From: Candidatus Omnitrophota bacterium
Lineage (GTDB): Bacteria > Omnitrophota > Gorgyraeia > Duberdicusellales > 4484-171
NCBI GenBank assembly: GCA_023134705.1
Contig: JAGLUN010000005.1
Location: forward strand, 1-32,550
Direction: 5' to 3'
Length of the DNA: 32,550 bases
Part shown: piece by piece, positions 15,070 to 22,729 of the stretch
How positions within the stretch are numbered: the first letter of the stretch is position 1
Layout of the letters: each line of letters begins with the position of its first letter
The notes under the pieces: generated by a model
What the model was told of the DNA's origin: nothing
The model's database searches: none
Seen by the model: only the letters and a program-made list of their open reading frames with translations
Made by a program: the position numbers and the translations under genes

Positions 15070-15534
15070 GTGCGTAAAGGTTTTACTTTTATAGAACTTA
15101 TGGTGATACTTGCTATTATAGCAGTAACTTTAGGAGTTATTGTTATGTCTTTCAGCGGCCTTTCCTCTCACAAAGCTGAAGCCGAAGCAAGAAAACTGAA
15201 AGCTGCCTTTTTTCTGGCCAGGGAATCGGCCGTTAACAAAAATAGCAATTTCATCGTCCATCTTCAAAAAGATCCGGGCAAAAGCCGTACGGAATGCACC
15301 GTTTATGAAGAGGGGGGAAGCGCGAGTAATCCTATAAGAAAAGATATGTTTATCTCTACAATCAACCCTGATCCCGCGGCTCCGGGATACGATATAAGAT
15401 TCGATACTTTTTCCAACACTAATAGAACCGCGGGGATAATTACCTTTAGTCAAAATACTATTACCTTAACCCAGGGAGCCAAACAAAGAGTAATAACCCT
15501 GAATCGAAAGACAGGTTATATAGAAGTACAGTAA
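15070..15534 (+). CDS. gspH: Minor pseudopilin GspH/FimT-like
   Basis: Minor pseudopilin, 154 residues. The short class III leader MRKG is cut before FTFIELMVILAIIAVTLGVI (Glu at +5). The body resembles GspH/FimT: LKAAFFLARESAVNKNSNFIVHL, ITFSQNTITLTQGAKQRVITLNRKTGYIEV. The start is GTG at 15070. A TAA in the same frame lies two codons upstream and the next ATG would destroy the leader, so GTG is the only workable choice. The transcript is probably leaderless. First gene of a tight operon of four minor pseudopilins: 2 nt separate its stop from the next start. Confidence 0.88.
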   Translation: MRKGFTFIELMVILAIIAVTLGVIVMSFSGLSSHKAEAEARKLKAAFFLARESAVNKNSNFIVHLQKDPGKSRTECTVYEEGGSASNPIRKDMFISTINPDPAAPGYDIRFDTFSNTNRTAGIITFSQNTITLTQGAKQRVITLNRKTGYIEVQ

Positions 15535-15536
15535 AG

Positions 15537-15956
15537 ATGAAAACTAAAGAAAGAAGCAAAAAAAAAGCTTTAACTTTAATTGAGCTTATTGTTTCTATCC
15601 TTATTCTGGGAGTAGTTATGGCCGGACAGATGAAAATACTCCAGGAAGGCCTGAGTTTCGCCAAAAAAACCAATGAAACTGTCTACGCTTATAATATCGT
15701 CACCTCTATACTTGAAGATTACAGTAACTGGGATACACTTACTACTGAGGGAGACGGCTCAAACCAAGACATTGGTTCAATTACTTTAAAATTAGGCACT
15801 CAGACTATGACTTTCCAGCGGGAAATCGATATAACTTCCAGCCTAATAGCCGGCATAGCCATAAAAGACGTCACAGCAAGAGTCAGATGGATAGGGGGAT
15901 ACAGCAATCAAAATAAAAGCATAGAGATTCACACTACTATTACTTACGGTTCTTAA
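15537..15956 (+). CDS. gspI: Minor pseudopilin GspI/PilV-like
   Basis: 139 residues with a prepilin N-terminus: a basic leader (KTKERSKKK), then ALTLIELIVSILILGVVMAG. The residue before the presumed cut is Ala, not the usual Gly, while Glu +5 is kept. Ala at this position is tolerated by some prepilin peptidases. The remainder has the GspI pattern (ILQEGLSFAKKTNETVYAYNIVTSILEDY...ITLKLGTQTMTFQREIDI) with a predicted beta region at the end. Position between the H- and J-like genes supports the I assignment. Sequence similarity alone would fit PilV as well. Confidence 0.75.
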   Translation: MKTKERSKKKALTLIELIVSILILGVVMAGQMKILQEGLSFAKKTNETVYAYNIVTSILEDYSNWDTLTTEGDGSNQDIGSITLKLGTQTMTFQREIDITSSLIAGIAIKDVTARVRWIGGYSNQNKSIEIHTTITYGS

Positions 15957-15968
15957 AAAAGAAAGCCT

Positions 15969-16451
15969 ATGATAAAAAATAAAAACAAATCCCGGTTAAA
16001 AAAAGGCTTAACTCTGATAGAAGTCATAGTTACTATCGGCATATTTTCACTGGTAAGCATTACCGCGACAACTGTATTTACCGTCTGCCTCAGTTCCTGG
16101 CATAAGCAAAAAGAAGGTCTGGATTTGATGAGAAACGCTAACTGGGCTTTGAAATTTCTCACCAATGAAATAAGGCAAGCGGAAGAAAACTCATTTAATT
16201 ATACTGATGTTAATGAAATTAGTTTTACCATAGATACCGATACCATTACTTATCGTAAAGATCCAACTAACCAGGAACTGCTGGTAAGAGAAGTAAACGG
16301 CGGGGGGCAGGAAACAGTTGTTAGTAATTTAAAGACTTCAGTAGATATCTTCCCTGGCTACGCAGACGGACTGCTGGAAATAGAAATTTATCTGGCAAGA
16401 ACCAGCCGGGAGGTTCAACTGAAATCAAAAATAAGGATACGAAACCCATGA
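15969..16451 (+). CDS. gspJ: Minor pseudopilin GspJ/PilW-like
   Basis: 160 residues. A basic leader ends in LKKG and is followed by LTLIEVIVTIGIFSLVSITA (Gly at -1, Glu at +5). LMRNANWALKFLTNEIRQAE is characteristic of GspJ/PilW proteins, and a C-terminal beta region ends in KSKIRIRNP. Its stop overlaps the next start (ATGA), so it is coupled to gspK. It is expected to sit at the pseudopilus tip with H, I and K. Confidence 0.8.
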   Translation: MIKNKNKSRLKKGLTLIEVIVTIGIFSLVSITATTVFTVCLSSWHKQKEGLDLMRNANWALKFLTNEIRQAEENSFNYTDVNEISFTIDTDTITYRKDPTNQELLVREVNGGGQETVVSNLKTSVDIFPGYADGLLEIEIYLARTSREVQLKSKIRIRNP

Positions 16452-17383
16452 TTAGTAAAATTAATCGAAAAGGCAAAAAAAGGAAAGCCCAAATTTTTCT
16501 CTATGTTCTTGTAATGGTAGCTGTCATGGGAGCATTAGGCGCGAGCCTGAGTAATGTCTGGCAATCGGAGCTTGCTCAAGGCCCTATCGCAAAAGACGGG
16601 CTTCAGGCTTTTTACATTGCCCAGGCCGGATTAGAGCGGGCAAAAGCGGAATTAGCCGCTAACTGGAACTGGGCCGCATTACCCGATTGCTCCACAGGAA
16701 CATTCAGCGTTAATTACCAAAACGGCACATACTCTCTTTGTAAAGACGACACCGCGGTAAGAAAAGTTTATTCTATCGGCGAATTCGGAAACGCGAAACG
16801 GGTATTGGAAACAACCCTGGCCCAGGGAGGCGGAGAAGAGTATACGCCGGGAGTATGTTTAGAGTCCGAAGAAGATTGTATTTATAGCGAATGCAACCCC
16901 GGTCAATGCCTCCATCCTTGCATATTAGAATGCATCTCGGGAATTGTTCTTAAAGAGGACTTTAAAGCCCTCTATCCACAACAAAATATACGTACCGAAC
17001 TCTTTAATGATTTAAGAAATACCGGCTACATAGATACCAAGGGACGGATACAACAAGCTTTTGAAGATTTAAATGGATATTCCGAGTTAGTATTAGATGC
17101 GGCTTTTATGGATGAGCAGGAAGAAATATATAATATTCTGAAAGAGACCGGGAGCCAGGCTGAAACTGAATTTTCCAACTGCATATATGACAATTGCTGG
17201 GACGAAGGGAACCAGGGATGGCATTGGGGATGTATTAATACATGCGTTGAGAATGTCCCTGATGATTGCACCTTAGTGTGCCACGAAGATTGCTGTGAAG
17301 TTATAACTTGCACCGAAGTATGCATAAATTATCAACCTCCGGTAACCCTGCCCGGTACAAGCGGCTGGAAAGAAACGCAATAA
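16448..17383 (+). CDS. GspK/PilX-like minor pseudopilin with cysteine-rich C-terminus
   Basis: 311 residues. The N-terminus (KRKAQIFLYVLVMVAVMGAL) lacks Gly at -1 and Glu at +5, as often in GspK and PilX. AFYIAQAGLERAKAEL is the typical PilX_N helix. The rest is unusual: 18 cysteines in two clusters. The first is C137, C144, C149, C154, C158, C162. The second is C245, C250, C262, C266, C274, C278, C282, C283, C288, C292, with repeated Cx3C spacing. Between them is a mainly helical acidic stretch. I do not recognise the cysteine-rich part. It may be a disulfide-stabilised tip or adhesin domain, or a metal site. Last gene of the plus-strand operon and convergent with the secretin genes. No terminator hairpin is seen. 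Confidence 0.7.
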   Translation: MISKINRKGKKRKAQIFLYVLVMVAVMGALGASLSNVWQSELAQGPIAKDGLQAFYIAQAGLERAKAELAANWNWAALPDCSTGTFSVNYQNGTYSLCKDDTAVRKVYSIGEFGNAKRVLETTLAQGGGEEYTPGVCLESEEDCIYSECNPGQCLHPCILECISGIVLKEDFKALYPQQNIRTELFNDLRNTGYIDTKGRIQQAFEDLNGYSELVLDAAFMDEQEEIYNILKETGSQAETEFSNCIYDNCWDEGNQGWHWGCINTCVENVPDDCTLVCHEDCCEVITCTEVCINYQPPVTLPGTSGWKETQ

Positions 17384-17743
17384 GAAGGCAGAGATATGCG
17401 CGCTATGGGCAATGTGCTTTGGGCTGAATTGATGATACAAAATACACGCAATAATCAAGATACAAGAAACAAGATACAAACAATAATCAATAACCAAATG
17501 GGTAAAATATCCAAACAGAAAAAAATAAGGATAATTGAAAATTGAATATTTGAAAATTTTTCGCCAAAGGCGAATCCGCCTAAACAAAATTTATTAAGGT
17601 GGCGGAGAATATTGTTTGGTTATTGTATCTTGTTCCTTGGTTATTATTCAGTGTGAAGTAAAGATTCGTAACGATTCGGCGGGCTGATAAACAAATTTTT
17701 TTAACAAACTACTAACTACAATCTACAAACAAACAACGACAAT
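17384..17743. repeat. Convergent intergenic region with mixed repeats
   Basis: A 360-nt gap between gspK and the secretin gene. It holds CTATGGGCAATGTGCTTTGG (about 17404-17423, like 22581-22624), A/C-rich words (AAGATACAAACAATAATCAA), the hairpin CGCCaaaGGCG near 17562 (partial copy of the double-hairpin family), a G/T-rich counter-arm (about 17610-17647), and at 17680-17719 a 40-nt element shared with 22730-22769. Apparent reading frames here are not credible. Confidence 0.7.
17680..17719 (-). repeat. Shared 40-nt element 3' of the secretin gene
   Basis: CGGGCTGATAA, 10 unrelated bases, then TTAACAAACTACTAACTAC. The same two blocks with the same 10-nt gap recur at 22730-22769. Both copies lie 24-34 nt past the stop of a minus-strand pilus gene. 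Confidence 0.75.
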
Positions 17744-18946
17744 TCACTCTTCCATCTGGCGTTCTAATTTTTTGCGTTGAGAGACTAATCGTTTTTGTTT
17801 TTTGAACAACTTAGTTATTCTTTTATCCAATCCGGCAGAGTCATCTGCACCGGCTTGTTCGATTTTTTTCTTCTCCCTATACCAGCCGCCTAATCTCTGC
17901 TCTTCCTGCCTTGACCGGGCAAAGCTTTTTTCAGAAATTATGGTGGGCGAAACAAAAATTAACAACTCGGTTTTATCTTTAACCTTCCTTGTGCTCTTAA
18001 ATAAAGATCCCAGGATAGGAAGATCCCCTAATAAAGGAATCTTTGTTTCTTCTTTAATCCTTTTATCTTTAATTAAACCTCCGATAATAAGCGTCTGGCC
18101 GTTACCTACGACAATTTTTGTGGAAGCAGTTCTTTTATCAATAATCGGCACGGCATATTCTATCGGCTCAGCAAGCCCGCTCTCATAGACTTCAAGGGTA
18201 AAATCCGAAACATGCTCGCTTATTTCCGGCTCTAAAACCATAGTAATTTTATTATCTTCGTTTATTGTCGGGGTAACATTCAAAATTATACCTATCTCCT
18301 CAAAATTAACATTCCAGGTAACAGAAACAATCCCCTCATTATTCTCCACCGAAGGCTCAGCCCAGGGAACATCCTGAACAATCTTTATATTAGCGGGATA
18401 ATTGTTCACGGTAGCTATACGGGGAGCCGAAAGGATATTTGTATCTAAGGAATTGGCTAAAACCTGGAGTACCACGTTAATGTTATCGTCAAATATAGCT
18501 AAGCTAAAAGGGTCTTCACTGCTAGTTGAGGTAGTAGGCGGCCAATAGGTATCTTTGTAACTGATAGCCTGGCTCAAAACTCCCGGCGCACCGGGATAAG
18601 CAGAACCTCCTTTGAACTGGCCAAGGTCAAACCCGCCGTTTTCGGTAAAAGCCTCCCACCTTATCCCCAGAGCATGCTCTCCCTGTAATTTCACCTCTAC
18701 AACTCTTGCTTCAATAAGGACCTGCTGAGGGTAAACATCTACCATCTCCAAATACTTCTCAATCGTTCTTATATTGGAAGGGTAATCAATAACAAGAATC
18801 GAATTCTGCTCACTGCCAAAAAGCACTTTCCCTTCGCTTGAAATAAGAGAACTTAAATCAGAAATGCCTTCAGAGTAAACCGGGGATATAAATAATATTA
18901 GTACCCCTAAAAAAAATAACAATATTTTTTTTGCGTTTTTATCCAT
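17744..18946 (-). CDS. Secretin, C-terminal portion, with its own signal peptide
   Basis: Outer-membrane channel subunit, 400 residues from the ATG at 18946. GGAGGGG lies 8 nt before it. The GTG 9 nt earlier is too close to the ribosome-binding site. Residues 1-25 are a signal peptide ending in PVYS. Residues 26-70 (DLSSLISSEGKVLFGSEQNS, SILVIDYPSNIRTIEKYLEM) are only the second half of an N-type ring domain. The secretin domain follows: VLIEARVVEV, LSAPRIATVNNYPANI, GIILNVTPTINE, VGNGQTLIIGGL, LLGDLPILGSLF, ELLIFVSPTII. A charged coiled coil (about 345-400) ends the protein. The first half of the broken domain is encoded at the end of the gene immediately upstream, 14 nt away and in another frame. 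Confidence 0.88.
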   Translation of the reverse strand: MDKNAKKILLFFLGVLILFISPVYSEGISDLSSLISSEGKVLFGSEQNSILVIDYPSNIRTIEKYLEMVDVYPQQVLIEARVVEVKLQGEHALGIRWEAFTENGGFDLGQFKGGSAYPGAPGVLSQAISYKDTYWPPTTSTSSEDPFSLAIFDDNINVVLQVLANSLDTNILSAPRIATVNNYPANIKIVQDVPWAEPSVENNEGIVSVTWNVNFEEIGIILNVTPTINEDNKITMVLEPEISEHVSDFTLEVYESGLAEPIEYAVPIIDKRTASTKIVVGNGQTLIIGGLIKDKRIKEETKIPLLGDLPILGSLFKSTRKVKDKTELLIFVSPTIISEKSFARSRQEEQRLGGWYREKKKIEQAGADDSAGLDKRITKLFKKQKRLVSQRKKLERQMEE

Positions 18947-18960
18947 AAATACCACCCCTC

Positions 18961-19779
18961 CTATTGAGACGTATCTTCTTCTCCTAAAGTCCCTACTACT
19001 TCTTTCGCGTTTATATATTTGAGTTTAAAAATTCTACTGCTCATACCTTTATCCGCCATTTCCAAATATTCGCGGACCTTATCCACGTTTTCCGGATGGT
19101 CAATAACCATAATTGAATTATGCTGTTTACCCAACAAAACTTTACCTACAGGCGACAAAAGGCTGTTAATTTTTACGACTAAAGCCTTCCCTGTTGTGCC
19201 GGCTGAGGTTTCCTCGTCCTCTTTGGAAGAAACAGACTTTCCTGCCTGGCCGATACTCTCATCAATAATTGTTTTAGCTTCAATATGCTTAAGAATAAAT
19301 ACTTTAGTAATCAGATACGGTTTCACTATAATCACATTCCCATCCTTCTCAAAAATCAAACCATGCATATCGGAAATCTTTTTTATAGCCTCATCCAGAG
19401 AAATATTTGTCAGACTGGCAGTAATCTCACCTTTGACGTCTTTATCGATCAAAATATTAAGGTCATAGTCATGGGCGATTATCCGGAAGAAATCAGCTAA
19501 GGCGACTCCTCTTAATTCAATAGAATACAACGGCTTTTCCGTTTCCAATCGTTTAATCTCTAAAAGAGGCAAAGTTTCGGTAATCTCCTTTTTAGCCTCT
19601 TCTTCTTTCTTTTTCTCTTCTCTTAAAATATCTTTAACCCGGCCTCTAATAACCTCCTCCTGATTTTCATCTTCGGTTTCTTCTATCACCGTGCGTTTTG
19701 CCTTTTTTTCCTTAGAAAAAGCCGCGCCGGATAGATTCAACAATAATCCTGTAACTATTAATAACCTTAGAAGATTCAT
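18961..19779 (-). CDS. Secretin N-terminal domains (N0, N1 and half of N2) as a separate exported protein
   Basis: 272 residues. After a signal peptide (1-22, ending AAFS) and a charged coiled coil (about 23-75) comes an STN/N0 domain (YSIELRGVALADFFRIIAHD...ITASLTNISLDEAIKKI). A full N1 domain follows (KVFILKHIEAKTI...GKVLLGKQHNSIMVIDHPEN...REYLEMAD), with a low-complexity loop inside it. The protein ends with RIFKLKYINAKEVVGTL, the first strand and helix of a further N domain, and stops. The missing half opens the next gene. AGGAG lies 7 nt before the ATG, and the start overlaps the metallopeptidase stop (ATGA). I read this as a natural two-piece secretin. Confidence 0.85.
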   Translation of the reverse strand: MNLLRLLIVTGLLLNLSGAAFSKEKKAKRTVIEETEDENQEEVIRGRVKDILREEKKKEEEAKKEITETLPLLEIKRLETEKPLYSIELRGVALADFFRIIAHDYDLNILIDKDVKGEITASLTNISLDEAIKKISDMHGLIFEKDGNVIIVKPYLITKVFILKHIEAKTIIDESIGQAGKSVSSKEDEETSAGTTGKALVVKINSLLSPVGKVLLGKQHNSIMVIDHPENVDKVREYLEMADKGMSSRIFKLKYINAKEVVGTLGEEDTSQ

Positions 19780-21734
19780 GTTTTTTCTCCTAATTGAGAT
19801 AAAATTTCCTTAACAAACAAATTAAAACTTTCTTCATTCAAATTATCGGTCCGGATTACGGCTACCGAATTCCGGACTAAATTCACAACAATTTTTTCTT
19901 TACCTTCCCCGCTAAAAAAACTCAGATTTTCACTCTCTTCGGATACCGATTCAAACCCGTCCTTTTCCAACCAGGTTCTATAGGCCCCAAAAAATTCCCG
20001 GGCATCATCTTTTGTATCCCACGCGGTTAAAAGAAAAAATACATTTTCACTGTCAATATTCTCATAGATAATTAAACTATCGCTGCCCCAGCCGGAAGAA
20101 GCCTTTTGGGAAATATCTCTTTCCAGAAGCACATCAAGAGATAAAAAAAGCAAATATTCCCCGATAGAGGTAGAATAAATATTTTTCCACCCCGTGGGCG
20201 AAGAAAACATCAAAATGTTTTTTTTGCCGTTATTCGCGGTTTCTTTTTTTGAAATTTGTTTTCGTAAAAAATATTTTTTTGGATGCATAATCTCTTCCAT
20301 GGAAATAGGAAAATCCTCATAAAACATATCCAGCTGATCCCACTCATACCTTTTCAAACAAGCCTGGATGAATCTCCCTCCGTATCCGTATATATTATAA
20401 AATATTTTATTGCCGGAATAAGAATCCCCTCCGAATCTTTTTTTGACTAAAGAAAAGACATCTTCCCATTCCCGGAAACTTTCATTGTCTTTACGCAAGA
20501 GATACTCGAAACTGACGGCAAAAGCTTCTCCTTCAATAAGAGATTTTAAAGCGAATTTTAAATCAAGATCGTCCCCGGCATATTTCAAAAATCTTTCCAG
20601 GCCGATCCTTTCATCCTGAAAGGCATGAACTATCTCATGAACGCAGATTACCTCGGCCAGAGGAGGCTCTAACCAATCCCCCAGGAAAATTGCCTTTCTT
20701 TCAGGTTCGTAGATGCCGGATACTAAACGAAGCTGAGAATTAGCGAGCATCGCACTATAATCGGCCTCTCCGGGAATCAGCCGCAGCCATTTTAAAATCT
20801 TCTCATCTCTTTTTATCTCCCCGGGAGAGTACTCAGATTTGATCCCTTCAATAATCATATCCCCGATATCTCTTCTTTTTACGAATTCCACCTTTACACT
20901 TTCTAAATCACAATCTTTCCAGCCTCTTATCCGGGCAACTTCGGTGAATAAATCGTTTATTTTATTTACTAAAGCATCTTTTTCCTTCTTAACTTCTTCC
21001 GAAATAACCGCGGGCGGATCAAATTCTAATTGAGCGTTATAATTATGGTAATCAACCATCTGCAGTAAACTCATATATCCCAGCTTCCCTTCTAAGCGTG
21101 AAGCTAACGGCAGAAAAGTTTTTTTATCGGCCCAAATTTTAACGGTTATATCTGATACTAACTCCCAGCCTCCAAATGTCTCTTCTTTAATTTTATATTT
21201 AATAACAAAACAATCAGTCCCTCTTTTGTCCTCTTCCCCCAGAAACTCCATGGTGGAGAAATCTACACTTTCTTCATTAAGATAGAACAGGCTTTTTAAA
21301 AAAGATTCCTGCAGCATCTTCCTGGTCTTTTTCTCTTCTATATCCTGAGTCTCTTTTTTCCATTCTCCATTCTGAGATTCCCAGGTAAAAGGTATTCCCC
21401 GGATAGTATAAGACTGAACCCAGGACGAAGTAGAAAACTTATCGTTAGGGATAAGTGACGAACTACTAACTCTTCCTTCCACTTTAGAGTCATCCATGTT
21501 CTTAATAAGATTTTTAAACTTAAATTTCGTATGCTTTGCCGGGCTCTGGAACCAGCTCTCTATGGTTACTTCTACTGATTCGCTGTTATAAAACGCTGAA
21601 ACGATTTTCTGCAGAATCCGATAAGGAGAAATCTTTCCTTCATAGTATATACCATTACTTGAGGAACAGGTCCTTCCGATTATTGTCAGGACTAAAAACA
21701 TACTCAGAAATAATATTATTTTATTCTTTTTCAT
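19776..21734 (-). CDS. Exported HExxH metallopeptidase with LolA-like N-terminal region
   Basis: 652 residues. A signal peptide (1-21) is followed by an antiparallel-beta-rich region (about 35-240) resembling LolA/LppX-type lipoprotein-binding folds (AFYNSESVEVTIESWF, GTDCFVIKYKI, VKIWADKKTFLPLAS). The catalytic segment is VICVHEIVHAFQDE (HEIVH at 366-370), with a probable third zinc ligand in SLIEGEA (399-404), as in gluzincins. A C-terminal part (SGWGSDSLIIYE, LLTAWDTKDDAREFF) resembles the end of uncharacterised HALQDQ-type peptidases. Its substrate is unknown. It is embedded between the PilP-like and secretin genes, overlapping both, so a role in secretin assembly, peptidoglycan passage or processing of exported proteins is plausible but not shown. 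No good Shine-Dalgarno sequence is present, and it is probably translationally coupled. Confidence 0.72.
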   Translation of the reverse strand: MKKNKIILFLSMFLVLTIIGRTCSSSNGIYYEGKISPYRILQKIVSAFYNSESVEVTIESWFQSPAKHTKFKFKNLIKNMDDSKVEGRVSSSSLIPNDKFSTSSWVQSYTIRGIPFTWESQNGEWKKETQDIEEKKTRKMLQESFLKSLFYLNEESVDFSTMEFLGEEDKRGTDCFVIKYKIKEETFGGWELVSDITVKIWADKKTFLPLASRLEGKLGYMSLLQMVDYHNYNAQLEFDPPAVISEEVKKEKDALVNKINDLFTEVARIRGWKDCDLESVKVEFVKRRDIGDMIIEGIKSEYSPGEIKRDEKILKWLRLIPGEADYSAMLANSQLRLVSGIYEPERKAIFLGDWLEPPLAEVICVHEIVHAFQDERIGLERFLKYAGDDLDLKFALKSLIEGEAFAVSFEYLLRKDNESFREWEDVFSLVKKRFGGDSYSGNKIFYNIYGYGGRFIQACLKRYEWDQLDMFYEDFPISMEEIMHPKKYFLRKQISKKETANNGKKNILMFSSPTGWKNIYSTSIGEYLLFLSLDVLLERDISQKASSGWGSDSLIIYENIDSENVFFLLTAWDTKDDAREFFGAYRTWLEKDGFESVSEESENLSFFSGEGKEKIVVNLVRNSVAVIRTDNLNEESFNLFVKEILSQLGEKT

Positions 21735-22191
21735 CTACGATTTTTTCTGTTCTAATAATGTATTCTTTGCCCCGGTAATCCCGCAATATTACTTCTTCCG
21801 GGTTTATCTTTACCACTCTCTTGTTATCAATTATATCCTTTTCTTTTATGAGGCGGCCGTTAATTATAGCCCTGGCATTATCTTCTCCATGGAAAACAGC
21901 GGACAATTTTAAATAATAAATCCTCTCTCTTTTATTCTTTTCAAAATATTCCGCTTCTTCCAGGGTAAGAAAAGGATTAGCCTTAAAAGATTCTTTAGAA
22001 AAAAGAGGCTTCTTAACCAGCCGCGTGCTTTTACTTTTTTTAACCGGGGCAGTAGAAGTTTGCTTCGGCGGCCGTATAACTTCTATTTCCGGCCTGCCGC
22101 ACCCTCCTAAAAACTCCATGCCTAAAAGGCTGATTAACATACTTATTTTAATCCCGGGCAAAAAATATTTTTTTTCTGCTAAATACCGCAT
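21721..22191 (-). CDS. pilP: PilP/GspC-like periplasmic lipoprotein
   Basis: 156 residues. A hydrophobic N-terminus ends in the lipobox FLGGC (Cys31), a proline/lysine-rich linker follows (about 35-68), then NPFLTLEEAEYF, then a small beta domain (KLSAVFHGEDNARAIINGRL, VVKINPEEVILRDYRGKEYI) of the PilP/GspC HR type. It is expected to connect the inner-membrane PilN-PilO pair to secretin N domains. No Shine-Dalgarno sequence precedes the ATG, and later Mets within the signal would also give lipobox proteins, so the exact start is uncertain. The 3' end overlaps the metallopeptidase by 14 nt. Confidence 0.72.
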   Translation of the reverse strand: MRYLAEKKYFLPGIKISMLISLLGMEFLGGCGRPEIEVIRPPKQTSTAPVKKSKSTRLVKKPLFSKESFKANPFLTLEEAEYFEKNKRERIYYLKLSAVFHGEDNARAIINGRLIKEKDIIDNKRVVKINPEEVILRDYRGKEYIIRTEKIVDEKE

Positions 22192-22232
22192 AATTCTGTT
22201 TTTAAGGCCGAATTTAATTGAGGATGAGTCTT

Positions 22233-22415
22233 TTACCCCCGGCCCATTATCTTCTTTAACTTTCTAATCTCCTCCTCAGTATATTCCCTCCAATGATTAA
22301 CCGCATTCCTTTTTGCTTTAGGAAACACCTCTTTTCTTTCATATCGAAAAAGAGTTTGTTTGGAAATCCCCAATTTTTCCGCGGCTTCCTGGGCGTTAAA
22401 ATATTTCCTTGCCAT
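22233..22415 (-). CDS. Small MerR/excisionase-type helix-turn-helix protein
   Basis: 60 residues that are almost entirely a winged helix-turn-helix: YFNAQEAAEKLGISKQTLFR (helix-turn-helix), YERKEVFPKA, then a wing region ending YTEEEIRKLKKIMG. There is no effector domain. It heads the gene set pilP, metallopeptidase, secretin and ends 41 nt before pilP, so it may be an autoregulator of that operon. A 14-nt palindrome and two TTGATAT direct repeats 10 nt apart lie 22-50 nt upstream. There is no Shine-Dalgarno sequence. TATATT ends 5 nt before the ATG. Confidence 0.78.
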   Translation of the reverse strand: MARKYFNAQEAAEKLGISKQTLFRYERKEVFPKAKRNAVNHWREYTEEEIRKLKKIMGRG

Positions 22416-22437
22416 ACTTAAATATATTTTATCATTC

Positions 22438-22465
22438 TTGATATGTTTTGATATACCTTGGTATA
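22438..22465. promoter_or_regulatory. Operator candidate for the MerR-type regulator
   Basis: TATACCttGGTATA (22452-22465) has 6-nt arms around a 2-nt centre. TTGATAT occurs at 22438 and again at 22448, exactly 10 nt apart, on one face of the helix. It lies just upstream of the gene for the small helix-turn-helix protein. Confidence 0.45.
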
Positions 22466-22729
22466 ATTTGACTATATTTATATTAAATTATTTTTCCGGC
22501 AGGAAGTCAAGCTTTTTTTAAGAAAAAACTTCGGCGATTCCCCTATATTGCGGCAAATAAATCAGTACCGCTATATTGTGGGCTATGTGCTGTGGGCTTT
22601 GCGCTTTGCGCTCTGGGCTTTGGGAGGCACAAGAGTATACCCGGTTATCAGGGAATCAGGGACTAGGGGTATCAGGTGATCAGGAGATCAGGGACAAATG
22701 CCAAAGAAAAGATTCAGAAATTTGGTAAG

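Noticed and set aside
15130-15453. Minus-strand reading frame of 107 codons opposite gspH
   Set aside because: It is antisense to a clear prepilin gene. Length alone does not support it.
17273-17587. Minus-strand reading frame of 104 codons
   Set aside because: It overlaps the gspK 3' end in antisense and runs into intergenic repeats. The residue composition is that of repeat DNA.
18940-18970. Secretin split explained as an assembly frameshift
   Set aside because: The second gene begins with a good Shine-Dalgarno site and a full signal peptide that has no place inside a periplasmic ring domain. A single-base error could not create these.
22637-22690. CRISPR-like array from the ATCAGG words
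   Set aside because: Units of 8-10 nt without spacers of regular length. No cas genes in the window.
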